64,000 nucleotides of DNA from Clostridia bacterium. Lineage in GTDB: Bacteria; Bacillota_A; Clostridia; Christensenellales; Aristaeellaceae. Each line of letters begins with the position of its first letter. Within the stretch, counting starts at the first letter, position 1. The stretch is from positions 1 to 64,000 of the forward strand of contig JAFRJF010000113.1 in the NCBI GenBank assembly GCA_017432405.1, in the 5' to 3' direction. Position numbers and translations under genes: made by a program. The notes beneath the pieces are model-generated. The model saw only the letters and a list, made by a program, of their open reading frames with translations. It was not told the DNA's origin and ran no database searches. Below are positions 32,502 through 41,761 of this stretch, one piece after another.

Positions 32502-33926
32502 TTATTTCTTGCTCTTGATATACTCGTCGATGGCCGCGGCGGCGTTCTTGCCCGCGCCCATGGCCAGTATGACGGTGGCCGCGCCGGTGACGGCGTCGCC
32601 GCCGGCGTACACGCCCTCGCGGCTGGTCAGGCCGTCCTCGCCCTGGGTGACGATGCAGCCGTGCTTGTTGGCCTCAAGGCCCGGGGTGGTGGAGCGGATC
32701 AGCGGGTTGGGAGACGTGCCGATGGCCATGATCATGGTGTCGATGTCCAGCACGAACTCGCTGCCTTCCTTGACGATGGGGCGGCGGCGGCCGGAGGCGT
32801 CGGGCTCGCCCAGCTCCATCTCCACGCACTTCATGCCGATGACCTCGCCGTTGCGGGGATCCCGGGGATCGTCGGGGTTGTTGTAGCCCAGCACCTCAAC
32901 GGGGTTGGTGAGGGTCTTGAAGATGATGCCCTCCTCCTGGGCGTGCTCGACCTCCTCGGCACGGGCGGGCAGCTCGTTCATCGAGCGACGGTATACGATA
33001 TATACCTCGTCCGCGCCCAGACGCTTGGCGCACCGGGCCGCGTCCATGGCCACGTTCCCGCCGCCCACGACGGCCACCTTCTTGCCGTGGCGGATGGGGG
33101 TCTTGCTGCCCTCGCGATAGGCCTTCATCAGGTTGATGCGGGTCAGGAACTCGTTGGCCGAATAGACGCCCTTCAGGCTCTCGCCGGGGATACCCATGAA
33201 CCGGGGCAGGCCCGCGCCGGAGCCGATGAACACGGCTTCGTTGCCCATCTCGAACAGCTCGTCGATGGTCAGCACCTTGCCGATGACCATGTCGGTCTCC
33301 ACGTCGACGCCCAGCGCCTTGAGGTTGTCGACCTCCTTGTTGACGATGGCCTTGGGCAGGCGGAACTCGGGGATGCCGTAGCTCAGCACGCCGCCGGCCA
33401 CGTGCAGCGCCTCGTACACGGTCACCTTGTAGCCCATGCGGGCCAGGTCGCCCGCGCAGGTCAGGCCCGCGGGGCCGGCGCCGATGATGGCGACCTTGTG
33501 GCCGTTGGAGGCCGGCGCCTTGGGGGCCTCGGTGGCGTGCTCGCGGTGCCAGTCGGCCACGAAGCGCTCCAGGCGGCCGATGCCCACCGGCTCGCCCTTG
33601 ACGCCGCGGACGCATTTGGATTCGCACTGGCTCTCCTGGGGACACACGCGGCCACACACGGCGGGCAGTGAGGATGACTTGTTGATGATCTCAAACGCGC
33701 CCTCGATGTCCTCGTTGGCCAGCTTGGCGATAAACTCGGGAATGTCGATCTGCACGGGGCACTTGCTGACGCAGGGCTTGTTCTTGCAATGCAGGCAGCG
33801 GCGGGCCTCCTCGATGGCCATCTCATAGGTATATCCGGTGGCGACCTCCTCGAACACCTTGTTGCGGTAGTTCGGCTCGAGGGACGGCATCGGGCACTTC
33901 TTCAAGCTCATATTTCTCTCAGCCAT
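32502..33926 (-). CDS. nfnB: NfnB/SudA-type NADPH:ferredoxin oxidoreductase large subunit (GltD-like)
   Basis: The 474-residue flavoprotein has an N-terminal iron-sulfur domain with CLHCKNKPCVSKCP and CGRVCPQESQCESKC, two Rossmann nucleotide sites (GAGPAGLTCAGDLA, GGGNVAMDAARC) and the GIPEFRLPK motif. A final FAD motif, GVYAGGDAVTGAATVI, completes it. On its own it resembles the glutamate synthase small subunit. Because the gene for the FNR-like partner directly precedes it (one-base gap), NfnAB is the better call: NADH-dependent reduced ferredoxin:NADP+ oxidoreductase, an electron-bifurcating enzyme of anaerobes. No gltB is near. Confidence 0.88.
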   Translation of the reverse strand: MAERNMSLKKCPMPSLEPNYRNKVFEEVATGYTYEMAIEEARRCLHCKNKPCVSKCPVQIDIPEFIAKLANEDIEGAFEIINKSSSLPAVCGRVCPQESQCESKCVRGVKGEPVGIGRLERFVADWHREHATEAPKAPASNGHKVAIIGAGPAGLTCAGDLARMGYKVTVYEALHVAGGVLSYGIPEFRLPKAIVNKEVDNLKALGVDVETDMVIGKVLTIDELFEMGNEAVFIGSGAGLPRFMGIPGESLKGVYSANEFLTRINLMKAYREGSKTPIRHGKKVAVVGGGNVAMDAARCAKRLGADEVYIVYRRSMNELPARAEEVEHAQEEGIIFKTLTNPVEVLGYNNPDDPRDPRNGEVIGMKCVEMELGEPDASGRRRPIVKEGSEFVLDIDTMIMAIGTSPNPLIRSTTPGLEANKHGCIVTQGEDGLTSREGVYAGGDAVTGAATVILAMGAGKNAAAAIDEYIKSKK

Positions 33927-33927
33927 T

Positions 33928-34770
33928 TTACTTGACCTCCTTGTTCATGAGGTTGCAGAACTCGTCGCGCTTGTGCTGCTCGAAGTCGCGGTAGATCGCG
34001 CCGCGCTTCATGGCCTCGTCGAAATCCACCAGGTGGCCGTCGAAGTCGGGGCCGTCCACGCAGGCGAACTTCGTCTCGCCGCCCACGGTCAGGCGGCAGC
34101 CGCCGCACATGCCGGTGCCGTCGATCATGATCGGGTTCATGGAGATCACGGTCTTGATGCCATACTTCTTGGTCAGCTGACAGACGAACTTCATCATGAT
34201 CACCGGGCCGATGGCGATGACCTCGTCGTACTCGTTGCCGGCCTTGATCAGTTCCTCCAGGGCGTTGGTGACCAGGCCCTTGGTGCCGTAGCTGCCGTCG
34301 TCGGTCATCATGCAGACCTTGGAAGAGCAGGCGTTGAACTCGTCCTCGAGGATGACCAGGTCCTTGTTGCGGAAGCCCACCACGGAGTGGACCTCGCAGC
34401 CGTTGGCGTGCAGAGCCTGGGCCACGGGCAGCGCGATGGCGCACCCCACGCCGCCGCCGACCACGGCCACCTTTTTAAAGCCCTCGACCTCGCTGGCCTT
34501 GCCCAGCGGGCCGACGAAATCGGGCAGGTAATCGCCCTCGTTCAGGGTATTCAGCTCCATGGTGGCGCCGCCGACGATTTGGAAGATAATATCCACAGTG
34601 CCGGCCTCCCGGTCATAGCCGGCGATGGTCAGCGGGATGCGCTCGCCGTCGTCGCTGGCGCGGAGGATGATGAACTGGCCCGCCTGCGCCTTGCGGGCGA
34701 CCAGCGGCGCCTCGATGACCATCTTGGTGACGGTCGGATTCAGAGGCTGCTTTTTGAGAATTTTGAACAT
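33928..34770 (-). CDS. nfnA: NfnA/SudB-type ferredoxin-NADP+ reductase subunit
   Basis: The 280-residue protein belongs to the ferredoxin-NADP reductase-like family: an FAD domain (GQFIILRASDDGERIPLTIA), an NAD domain (VAVVGGGVGCAIALPVAQAL), and a C-terminal [2Fe-2S] motif MCGGCRLTVG with a further Cys in FACVDGP. It pairs with the GltD-like subunit encoded next. The ATG at 34770 follows GAGGGAA; the longer open frame upstream is not supported. Confidence 0.88.
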   Translation of the reverse strand: MFKILKKQPLNPTVTKMVIEAPLVARKAQAGQFIILRASDDGERIPLTIAGYDREAGTVDIIFQIVGGATMELNTLNEGDYLPDFVGPLGKASEVEGFKKVAVVGGGVGCAIALPVAQALHANGCEVHSVVGFRNKDLVILEDEFNACSSKVCMMTDDGSYGTKGLVTNALEELIKAGNEYDEVIAIGPVIMMKFVCQLTKKYGIKTVISMNPIMIDGTGMCGGCRLTVGGETKFACVDGPDFDGHLVDFDEAMKRGAIYRDFEQHKRDEFCNLMNKEVK

Positions 34771-34870
34771 GCTTTCCCTCTTCTCTGAGTGATGTCCGGC
34801 ACGTCTGCTCACGACGCGCCGACGCACCTCCGGTTCGCGCGATCGGCGAACGGCGGTGTTATTCACAGTT

Positions 34871-34899
34871 ATCATAGCATAATGATTCCGAAAAATCAA
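34871..34899 (-). promoter_or_regulatory. Promoter of nfnAB
   Basis: On the minus strand TTGATT (complement of 34894-34899) and TATGAT (complement of 34871-34876) are 17 bp apart, about 100 bp before the start of nfnA. Confidence 0.65.
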
Positions 34900-34933
34900 T
34901 TAAGATGTAGAAAAAACTGAGCTCAAGGCATTA

Positions 34934-34994
34934 TACATGCCCATCGCCCATATCATGGCGGCATAGCAGCCATGATATGGGCGATGGGCATGTA
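34934..34994. terminator. Very long perfect hairpin after the lipoprotein gene
   Basis: A perfect 26-bp stem (34934-34959 with 34969-34994) and 9-nt loop, three bases beyond the stop codon of the minus-strand lipoprotein gene. There is no U-tract. It is one of several unusually long perfect hairpins at gene ends in this window. Confidence 0.65.
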
Positions 34995-34997
34995 TCG

Positions 34998-36962
34998 TTA
35001 TCCTCGCTTCTTCTCCTTCAGCATGTTCCCGTACTTCGAGAACAGGAAGCTCTGGAATTCCACGCCGGCCACGCCGTCGGCGCTGCCGTAGCCCATCTTC
35101 AGCTGGGCGTCGATGACGGCCTGCCGGGTGGCGTCGTTGAAGGTGCCGATGCTGTCCTGCACGTCCGCCTTGTCCAGAAAGCCCAGCTGCCACAGCCGGC
35201 GCTGCAGATTGGTGACTGCGTCGCCGGTGTCGCCCAGCTGCAGGGCGGCGTAGCTGTCGCCGGTGGCTTCGAAGCGCACGGAGGCGTCCGGGGCGGCCTT
35301 GCTGAAGATGTAGCGCTGCAGTGAGGCCGAGGCTTCGCCGGTGGGCTCAACGCCGATGGCGTTCTGGAAGGCGACGACCGCGTCCCGGGTGGCCTCGTCA
35401 TAGAGGGTGCTGGGCATCTCAAGATACCCAAGCTCCACCAGCCGGTTCTGAAGCGACATGACGGCGCTGCCCGTGGAGCCCAGCGTCAGGTTGAAGAACA
35501 GCATGTCGGTCTCCGGCTCCGGCGTTGGTTCCGGCTCGGGCGTTGCCTCGGGCTGCGGCTCCTGTGTGGCGAAATCCTGTTCCTCGGCCGGCACCGTCGT
35601 TTCCCCGGCGCCCTGGTCGCCAAAGCCCTCGGAGAGCATCTGGGTCTGGTCGTAGGTGAGGGCGCGGCTGCTGAACAGCACCGATTGCAGCCAGGCTGTG
35701 GCCAGGCCGTCCTCCTCCAGCCCGTTGCAATGCTGGTAGAAGGTCACGGCGCTGATGGTCGCGGGGCCGTATTTGCCGTTCGGGGTGCCGTCGGCATAGC
35801 CCAGCTCCACCAGCCTGCGCTGCAGGGCCAGCACGGCGTCGCCGCTGTCGCCGGGCGCAAGGTCTTCATAGTCGCTTACCTCGACGCTGCCACCCTGGGC
35901 AGGGGCGCTGCTGGAGAGCAGGAAGTCCTGCATGTCCAGCGTCAGCATGCCGTTGGGCGTGCGCCCGATGGCGGCCAGGAAGCGGTTGACGCCCTCCTGG
36001 GTGGACTGGTCGAACACGCCGGTGTCGCTGCCCTCAGCCATGTAGCCCAGCGCGATCAGCCGCTGCTGGATCTGGGAGACCCGCGTGCCGGAATTGCCCA
36101 GGGCGATGGCGGTGGATTCGTCGATCTCCCCGCTGTCCTCAGGGATGGCGATGGCGGGTTCCAGGGGCGTTTCGTCCGGCGGGACCGTGACGATCACCTG
36201 CACGTCGGGGGAGTAGCGCTTCGCGGTATCGGCGTACAGCTCCTGCTGCATGCCGACGCTGGCCGTGTCGCTGGAGGGCAGGCCGTAGGTGGCGTAGAAC
36301 AGCCGCACGCATTCGGCGGTTTGGTCGTCGAACACGCCCGTCAGGTCGGTGATCGGGTAATCCAGGTTCTTCAGGCGCTGCTGCAGGGCGTAGACCGAGC
36401 TGCCCACCGTGCCGGGGCGCAGTATCGAATACTGGGAGAGCACCGCGTTGTTGTAGGCCTCCGTGCCGTAGGCGGGGGCCGTGGCGGCAAACAGCTTCAA
36501 TTGCAGCTTTGGCGTGGCCACGCCGGTCTGCATCGTGCCGAAGGTCTGCTCGAAGCGCTTCACGGCCGCCTCGGTGTCGCTGTCGTACAGGCCGGAAACG
36601 TCGCCGTCGAAGTAGCCCAGGTCCTTCAGGCGCAGCTGGAGGGCCTGCACGGCGATGCCGGTGTTGCCAAGGCTCAGGCTGCGGTACTCGGTCTGCTGCT
36701 CCTGGGCGCGCAGCGACTGGAAATCGCCCTCGATGACCGAGGTGTCGTTCAGCGTGACATTGCCGTCGGCGTCGATGACGATGGCCTCCGGCGCGCTCAT
36801 GTTTTCGGGCAGGGGCGTGGCGGTGGCGTAGGGCATGTTGATCTCGACGGAGGTGTTGGCCTGGGTGTCCAACAGGTTTTCGTCAATCGAGCCACAGCCG
36901 CACAGCAGCAGGCTTGCGCCTGCCGCCATGAGGGTCAACGCTGCGATTCTGTAGTTTCCCAT
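34998..36962 (-). CDS. Lipoprotein with six peptidoglycan-binding (PG_binding_1) repeats
   Basis: The 654-residue protein has a lipoprotein signal peptide with lipobox LCGC (MGNYRIAALTLMAAGASLLL...). Six PG_binding_1-type units of about 70 residues follow, each with L/RxGxxGxxVxxLQxRLxxLGY and a GxFDxxTxxAVxxF end. A Pro/Glu linker (EPQPEATPEPEPTPEPE) separates units four and five. No catalytic domain is present, so it probably tethers the membrane to the wall. GGAGG six bases before ATG 36962 decides the start. It has its own promoter and terminator. Confidence 0.88.
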   Translation of the reverse strand: MGNYRIAALTLMAAGASLLLCGCGSIDENLLDTQANTSVEINMPYATATPLPENMSAPEAIVIDADGNVTLNDTSVIEGDFQSLRAQEQQTEYRSLSLGNTGIAVQALQLRLKDLGYFDGDVSGLYDSDTEAAVKRFEQTFGTMQTGVATPKLQLKLFAATAPAYGTEAYNNAVLSQYSILRPGTVGSSVYALQQRLKNLDYPITDLTGVFDDQTAECVRLFYATYGLPSSDTASVGMQQELYADTAKRYSPDVQVIVTVPPDETPLEPAIAIPEDSGEIDESTAIALGNSGTRVSQIQQRLIALGYMAEGSDTGVFDQSTQEGVNRFLAAIGRTPNGMLTLDMQDFLLSSSAPAQGGSVEVSDYEDLAPGDSGDAVLALQRRLVELGYADGTPNGKYGPATISAVTFYQHCNGLEEDGLATAWLQSVLFSSRALTYDQTQMLSEGFGDQGAGETTVPAEEQDFATQEPQPEATPEPEPTPEPETDMLFFNLTLGSTGSAVMSLQNRLVELGYLEMPSTLYDEATRDAVVAFQNAIGVEPTGEASASLQRYIFSKAAPDASVRFEATGDSYAALQLGDTGDAVTNLQRRLWQLGFLDKADVQDSIGTFNDATRQAVIDAQLKMGYGSADGVAGVEFQSFLFSKYGNMLKEKKRG

Positions 36963-37089
36963 CACAAGCCTCCGGGTTGTCGCGCTTTGATTTCGATTTC
37001 GCCGTTTATACGGCAGCTTTCCATATTTTGACGGTTCATCCTGCCACTTTGTAGCAGCCGCCTGAAAAAAGTCATATTCATACAAATGG

Positions 37090-37118
37090 ATTATATATCA
37101 TGCAGCGTCAAAAAACAA
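37090..37118 (-). promoter_or_regulatory. Promoter of the peptidoglycan-binding lipoprotein gene
   Basis: On the minus strand TTGTTT (complement of 37113-37118) and TATAAT (complement of 37090-37095) with a 17-bp spacer. A small hairpin plus T-run ending the next upstream gene overlaps the -35 region. Confidence 0.5.
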
Positions 37119-37129
37119 TGCGTTGAACG

Positions 37130-39088
37130 CTAATTTTGCATGGATTTCCAATCATCGCCCCGTTTGCGGTAGACACACACGTCCCCTTCGGCAAAAACGG
37201 TGTCGCAATGGCCGGCGAACCACGCCTCGTCCACCTCGAAGTCGCCACGTTCATAGCTGGAGATATAGACGCACTCGATGCCGTAGCGATCGAACAGCTC
37301 CAGGTTTTCGCCCGGCCATTCCAGCATGTCGCGCTCGTCCTGCAGCTGGGTGGAGTAGTCGATGCCGTGGAAGAACAGGTAGCTTCCGGTGCCGCAGACG
37401 ATGTTCCGGCCTGCCAGCGCGGCGACGGGGTTGTTGTGCTGGTAGCCGGTCAGCACGGCGACGTGCAGTGGGGTGTTCTCCTCGATCCAGGCGGCGGCAT
37501 GGGCGTCCTCGGCGCTGAAGATCTGATAGTCGGAGACCACCTCACGACCGATGGACAGCGCGCCGGAGAGGGTGGAGGCCAGCAAAAACGCACTGGCCAG
37601 CAGCGTTCGTCCGGGCAGGCCCTTCAGCCGGTTCCAGATGGACACCAGGTACAGTCCCACGGCGGGCAGCATGGCCATGTAGGCGACATAGAAGAGCTTG
37701 TTGTTGTCGTACTCATTGGGCTGGAACTGTATCAGCTCCGCGATGACGTATACGAAAAGTGCCCCAAGGCCCAGAAACCGGGTCAGGTCGCCCTGCATCA
37801 TCGGCCCGTCCCCGTCGCTCGGACGGCGCTTGCCCGCCAGTGCCGCCGGGACCATCATCAGCCAGATCAGCCCCACGTTCTTGATCCAGAACCAGCAGTA
37901 GCCGTCGATCAGCCGGCCGTCGCCCTGGTTGTTGACCCAATTGAACCGGAAGCGCAGCGAACCGCCGTGTACGGTCTGGGGCACCGACCAGGTCAGCAGC
38001 TGGGGCAGGGCCAGCGCCAGCGCGATGGCGCCATACAACGCGAAATGCAGGAACACCCCCAGCCGCCGGCCCTTGGAGTGGATCAGGGCGTAGAGCATCG
38101 CCCCGGCGCTGATCAGTCCCAGCGCCAGGAAGGAGTGGGTGTGGATCATCGGCAGCGCCCCGGCGAACACTCCCAGCACCGCGAAGGAGACGACGTCGTC
38201 GTCCCGGGTTGCGGTCAGCAGCAGCCACAGCGACGGCAGCAGGGCCATCCAGCCCGTCAGCAGTGTGCGCTGTGGGATCATCATGTCGCAGATCACGTTG
38301 ACCCAGCGCAAATTCAGGGCGGGCTGGTTGGTGGGCGTCAGGTAGAAGCCTGTGAATATGTTGCGAAAGGCCGTGGCGTCCCTGGCGACGCCGTCCAGCG
38401 CGTACAGGAAGCCCAGGCCGCCGTTGATGAACATCAGCGCCGTGGCCACCACCGTGGCGGCGCGGCTGCGGGTCAGCTCCCAGCAGAAGATCACAAAGCC
38501 CAGGTACACCAGCGCCATCATCAGCGTGCCGGTGACGACAAAGGCGCCCGTCAGGTCACTGCCGAACAGCAGCATCGTCGTGACCATCGTGTCGCCCAGG
38601 AAGGGATAACCCAGCGGCGTGCCGGGCAGCAGCGAGTATTCCGGGGGGAAGGCCGCGCCCCTCAAGCTGGTGGCGATGCCCAGGTGCAGGCACAGGTCGC
38701 CGTAGGTGGACTGGCCCACGTGCAGCGCGCCATCCACGTTGCGCAGTATGTGGGTGTATTGCAGATAGCCGCCGAGTATCGTCAGCGGTATGACCAGCGC
38801 CAGCGGCAGCCACAGGGGCATGTCGGTGAAGCGGCGGGATCGGGGACGATTCCTTCCTATGAAAGCGCAGGTCCCGGCGATGGACGCCGCGACAGCGAGG
38901 CCGAGCAGCTGCGCGGCCCTGTCAAAGCGCAGCGCAAAGGCGAACAGCGCGGGCAGCCACATCATCATCACAAGACCTGCGCACAGTCCGAGCCACAGCC
39001 GCACGAGCCCGTCCCTGCGGCCCAGCAGGGCGTCCATCGTGACACAGCCGCACAGCAGGAAGCCGGCAAGTATCAGATATCCTGTCAT
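37130..39088 (-). CDS. Polytopic membrane protein, GT-C-glycosyltransferase-like
   Basis: The 652-residue protein has about 13-15 hydrophobic segments through residue 560. A soluble C-terminal domain of about 110 residues follows (AWIEENTPLHVAVLTGY...GIECVYISSYERGDF). A long first extracytoplasmic loop with charged and aromatic residues, followed by many helices and a small C-terminal domain, is typical of GT-C polyprenyl-phosphate sugar transferases. I cannot place it in a named family. GGAGG six bases before ATG 39088 fixes the start. It may glycosylate envelope components (inference). Confidence 0.65.
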   Translation of the reverse strand: MTGYLILAGFLLCGCVTMDALLGRRDGLVRLWLGLCAGLVMMMWLPALFAFALRFDRAAQLLGLAVAASIAGTCAFIGRNRPRSRRFTDMPLWLPLALVIPLTILGGYLQYTHILRNVDGALHVGQSTYGDLCLHLGIATSLRGAAFPPEYSLLPGTPLGYPFLGDTMVTTMLLFGSDLTGAFVVTGTLMMALVYLGFVIFCWELTRSRAATVVATALMFINGGLGFLYALDGVARDATAFRNIFTGFYLTPTNQPALNLRWVNVICDMMIPQRTLLTGWMALLPSLWLLLTATRDDDVVSFAVLGVFAGALPMIHTHSFLALGLISAGAMLYALIHSKGRRLGVFLHFALYGAIALALALPQLLTWSVPQTVHGGSLRFRFNWVNNQGDGRLIDGYCWFWIKNVGLIWLMMVPAALAGKRRPSDGDGPMMQGDLTRFLGLGALFVYVIAELIQFQPNEYDNNKLFYVAYMAMLPAVGLYLVSIWNRLKGLPGRTLLASAFLLASTLSGALSIGREVVSDYQIFSAEDAHAAAWIEENTPLHVAVLTGYQHNNPVAALAGRNIVCGTGSYLFFHGIDYSTQLQDERDMLEWPGENLELFDRYGIECVYISSYERGDFEVDEAWFAGHCDTVFAEGDVCVYRKRGDDWKSMQN

Positions 39089-39127
39089 AGAAAACCTCCG
39101 ATATGGGAAACGATGAATTACACGCCC

Positions 39128-39157
39128 ATTATAGCACCACGGACGATTGCCTGTAAA
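39128..39157 (-). promoter_or_regulatory. Promoter of the GT-C-like gene
   Basis: On the minus strand TTTACA (complement of 39152-39157) and TATAAT (complement of 39128-39133) with an 18-bp spacer, 40 bp before the start codon. Confidence 0.7.
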
Positions 39158-39337
39158 GGCGGCAGTTGCGTGAGGCCGTATAATCTTGCTGGTGGGTGAC
39201 AACTTGAATATTTCAAAATAGTTCTGAATATATTGCTTAATTATTATAATATATTACATATTTATTACTATTTATGCAATGTGTGCGAAAATCTATGACT
39301 GAAATTAGATAATAGTGTGCATATATGCGGATATCTA

Positions 39338-39366
39338 TTGAAATTTGGGAAGGGGTGCAGTAAAAT
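39338..39366 (+). promoter_or_regulatory. Promoter of the Ig-like surface protein gene
   Basis: TTGAAA (39338-39343) and TAAAAT (39361-39366) with a 17-bp spacer; the ATG follows at 39410. Confidence 0.7.
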
Positions 39367-39409
39367 TACCATAACTACCAATGCACGTGAAATACTGGAG
39401 GGGTTCAGC

Positions 39410-39880
39410 ATGAACAGAGTTTTGAGCAGATTGGCTGTGCTTTTGATGGCCATCATGCTGTTGGCCTCTGTCTGCGCGTATACGGAAAGCCCGATCTCAA
39501 CGACGGTGGTGATGCGCGTTTCCAGAATGACGCAGAACGCCGTGGTCAAGGCCGGCGAGGATCTGTCCATCGAAGTCGGCATAGACGGCGTCGAACCCAC
39601 CCAATACCAGTGGTACTTCAACGATGTGCCCATCGAAGGGGCGAACCAGAAGGTTTTCAACATCGTCAACGCGAAGCCGGAGAACACCGGCGTCTACCGC
39701 ATGGATGCCTTTGACGCAAATGGGAAGATGCTGGTGAGCATGGACATCTCAGCCCGCGTGCTGGAGGATACCGTTCCCCAGGCCGGCGACCGTTCGATGC
39801 CCGTGGGTGTCGCCTTCGCGGCCATCCTGCTGTGCTCGGGCGCGCTGGTGCTCCTGCTGAAGCGCCGCGCCAGGGCGTGA
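39410..39880 (+). CDS. Small Ig-like surface protein with sortase-like tail
   Basis: The 156-residue protein has a signal peptide (about 1-24). A single Ig-like domain follows (VVKAGEDLSIEV, YQWYFNDVPIEGA, ENTGVYRMDAFDANGK), then a C-terminal VPQAGDRS, a hydrophobic segment and KRRARA. The tail has the layout of a sortase signal (LPxTG, helix, basic end), but with V for L and A for T. It could be a variant sorting signal or a plain membrane anchor. GGAGGGG seven bases before ATG 39410 decides the start. A weak hairpin (39908-39928) separates it from tgt. Confidence 0.8.
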   Translation: MNRVLSRLAVLLMAIMLLASVCAYTESPISTTVVMRVSRMTQNAVVKAGEDLSIEVGIDGVEPTQYQWYFNDVPIEGANQKVFNIVNAKPENTGVYRMDAFDANGKMLVSMDISARVLEDTVPQAGDRSMPVGVAFAAILLCSGALVLLLKRRARA

Positions 39881-39907
39881 ACGACACATAAAGCCTATTG
39901 ATTTTAA

Positions 39908-39928
39908 GGGGCGTCCGTGTGACGCCCT
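39908..39928 (+). terminator. Weak hairpin before tgt
   Basis: GGGCGTC pairs with GACGCCC (39909-39915 with 39921-39927), flanked by short A/T stretches. A possible terminator of the Ig-like protein gene or an attenuator before tgt. Confidence 0.4.
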
Positions 39929-39935
39929 AAATTAA

Positions 39936-41081
<1,146 letters not shown>

Positions 41082-41084
41082 GGC

Positions 41085-41126
41085 AACAATTGATCGATCG
41101 AGCCCCGCTCGATCGATCAGTATTTG
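41085..41126. repeat. Single palindrome of the dispersed repeat, copy D
   Basis: Immediately after the tgt stop codon. A 13-bp stem TGATCGATCGAGC (41091-41103) pairs with 41107-41119 around loop CCC. The flanks GGCAAC on the left and CAGTATTTGC on the right match the flanks of other copies (11535-11543 and 53710-53719). No heptamers accompany it. Confidence 0.7.
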
Positions 41127-41185
41127 CTTCCCCGAACAGTTACCGAAAATTTACATCCTATCGCCTTATTTTATCCGTCGAAAAG

Positions 41186-41214
41186 TTGTAATTCTCCCCG
41201 GACTCGGTTATAAT
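41186..41214 (+). promoter_or_regulatory. Promoter of yajC
   Basis: TTGTAA (41186-41191) and TATAAT (41209-41214) with a 17-bp spacer, 38 bp before the start codon. Confidence 0.65.
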
Positions 41215-41251
41215 TGTATTGTTTCACAAGCATGCAAAGGAGATAATCGTA

Positions 41252-41692
41252 ATGTTCACGAATCTGTTAAACCTGTTGGCAGAGGCTGGTCAGTCCGTTT
41301 CCGTCGCCACCGGCGAAGCCGCTGCCGCGACCACGACCACAACCACGACGACCGCTGCCACGGCCGCTGACGGCGCAGCCGCGGCCGCAGCCGGCACCGG
41401 CAGCCTGATCAGCACCGTCGTGATGATGGTGGCCATGATCGCCATATTCTATTTCCTGCTGATCCGTCCTCAGAGGAAGAAGGACAAGCAGGTGAAGGAC
41501 ATGCTGTCCGCCCTGAAGGTGGGGGACAGGATCTGCACCATCGGCGGCCTTTACGGCACCATTGCGGCCCTGAAGGACGACACCGTCACCCTGACCATGG
41601 GCTCCCTGCAGAACACCATCGTCATCGCCCGCTGGGCCGTCCGCTCGGTGGAGAACGTGGCGCTGGAGAACGACGCCGAACCCCAGATCTGA
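41252..41692 (+). CDS. yajC: YajC-type Sec translocase accessory protein
   Basis: The 146-residue protein has one membrane segment (LISTVVMMVAMIAIFYFLLI) followed by RPQRKKDKQVKDMLSALKVGDRICTIGGLYGTI, the YajC signature. YajC associates with SecDF in protein export. The N-terminus before the helix is extended by about 40 residues, including eight consecutive Thr and Ala runs (low complexity), unusual for the family. ATG 41252 follows AAGGAG. Confidence 0.92.
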   Translation: MFTNLLNLLAEAGQSVSVATGEAAAATTTTTTTTAATAADGAAAAAAGTGSLISTVVMMVAMIAIFYFLLIRPQRKKDKQVKDMLSALKVGDRICTIGGLYGTIAALKDDTVTLTMGSLQNTIVIARWAVRSVENVALENDAEPQI

Positions 41693-41706
41693 TCGCGACA
41701 GCGATG

Positions 41707-41754
41707 AAACAATTTGCGCCGCCGGGAATGTGTTCCCGGCGGCGCAAATTGTTT
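41707..41754. terminator. Bidirectional terminator between yajC and the alcohol dehydrogenase gene
   Basis: A perfect 22-bp stem (41707-41728 with 41733-41754) with a 4-nt loop and a T-run on the plus strand (A-run on the other side). Confidence 0.85.
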
Positions 41755-41761
41755 TTGGACA

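Larger units (their letters stand above)
39089..39409. other. AT-rich divergent intergenic region
   Basis: 321 bp without a gene, much richer in A+T than the surroundings (especially 39200-39300). It holds two divergent promoters, annotated separately, and no visible ORF, riboswitch or hairpin of note. It may bind regulators or mark a boundary between transcription units. Confidence 0.6.

Noticed and set aside
32502..33926. Glutamate synthase small subunit (gltD)
   Set aside because: Sequence alone would allow it, but the FNR-like nfnA gene directly upstream and the absence of a large subunit favour NfnB.
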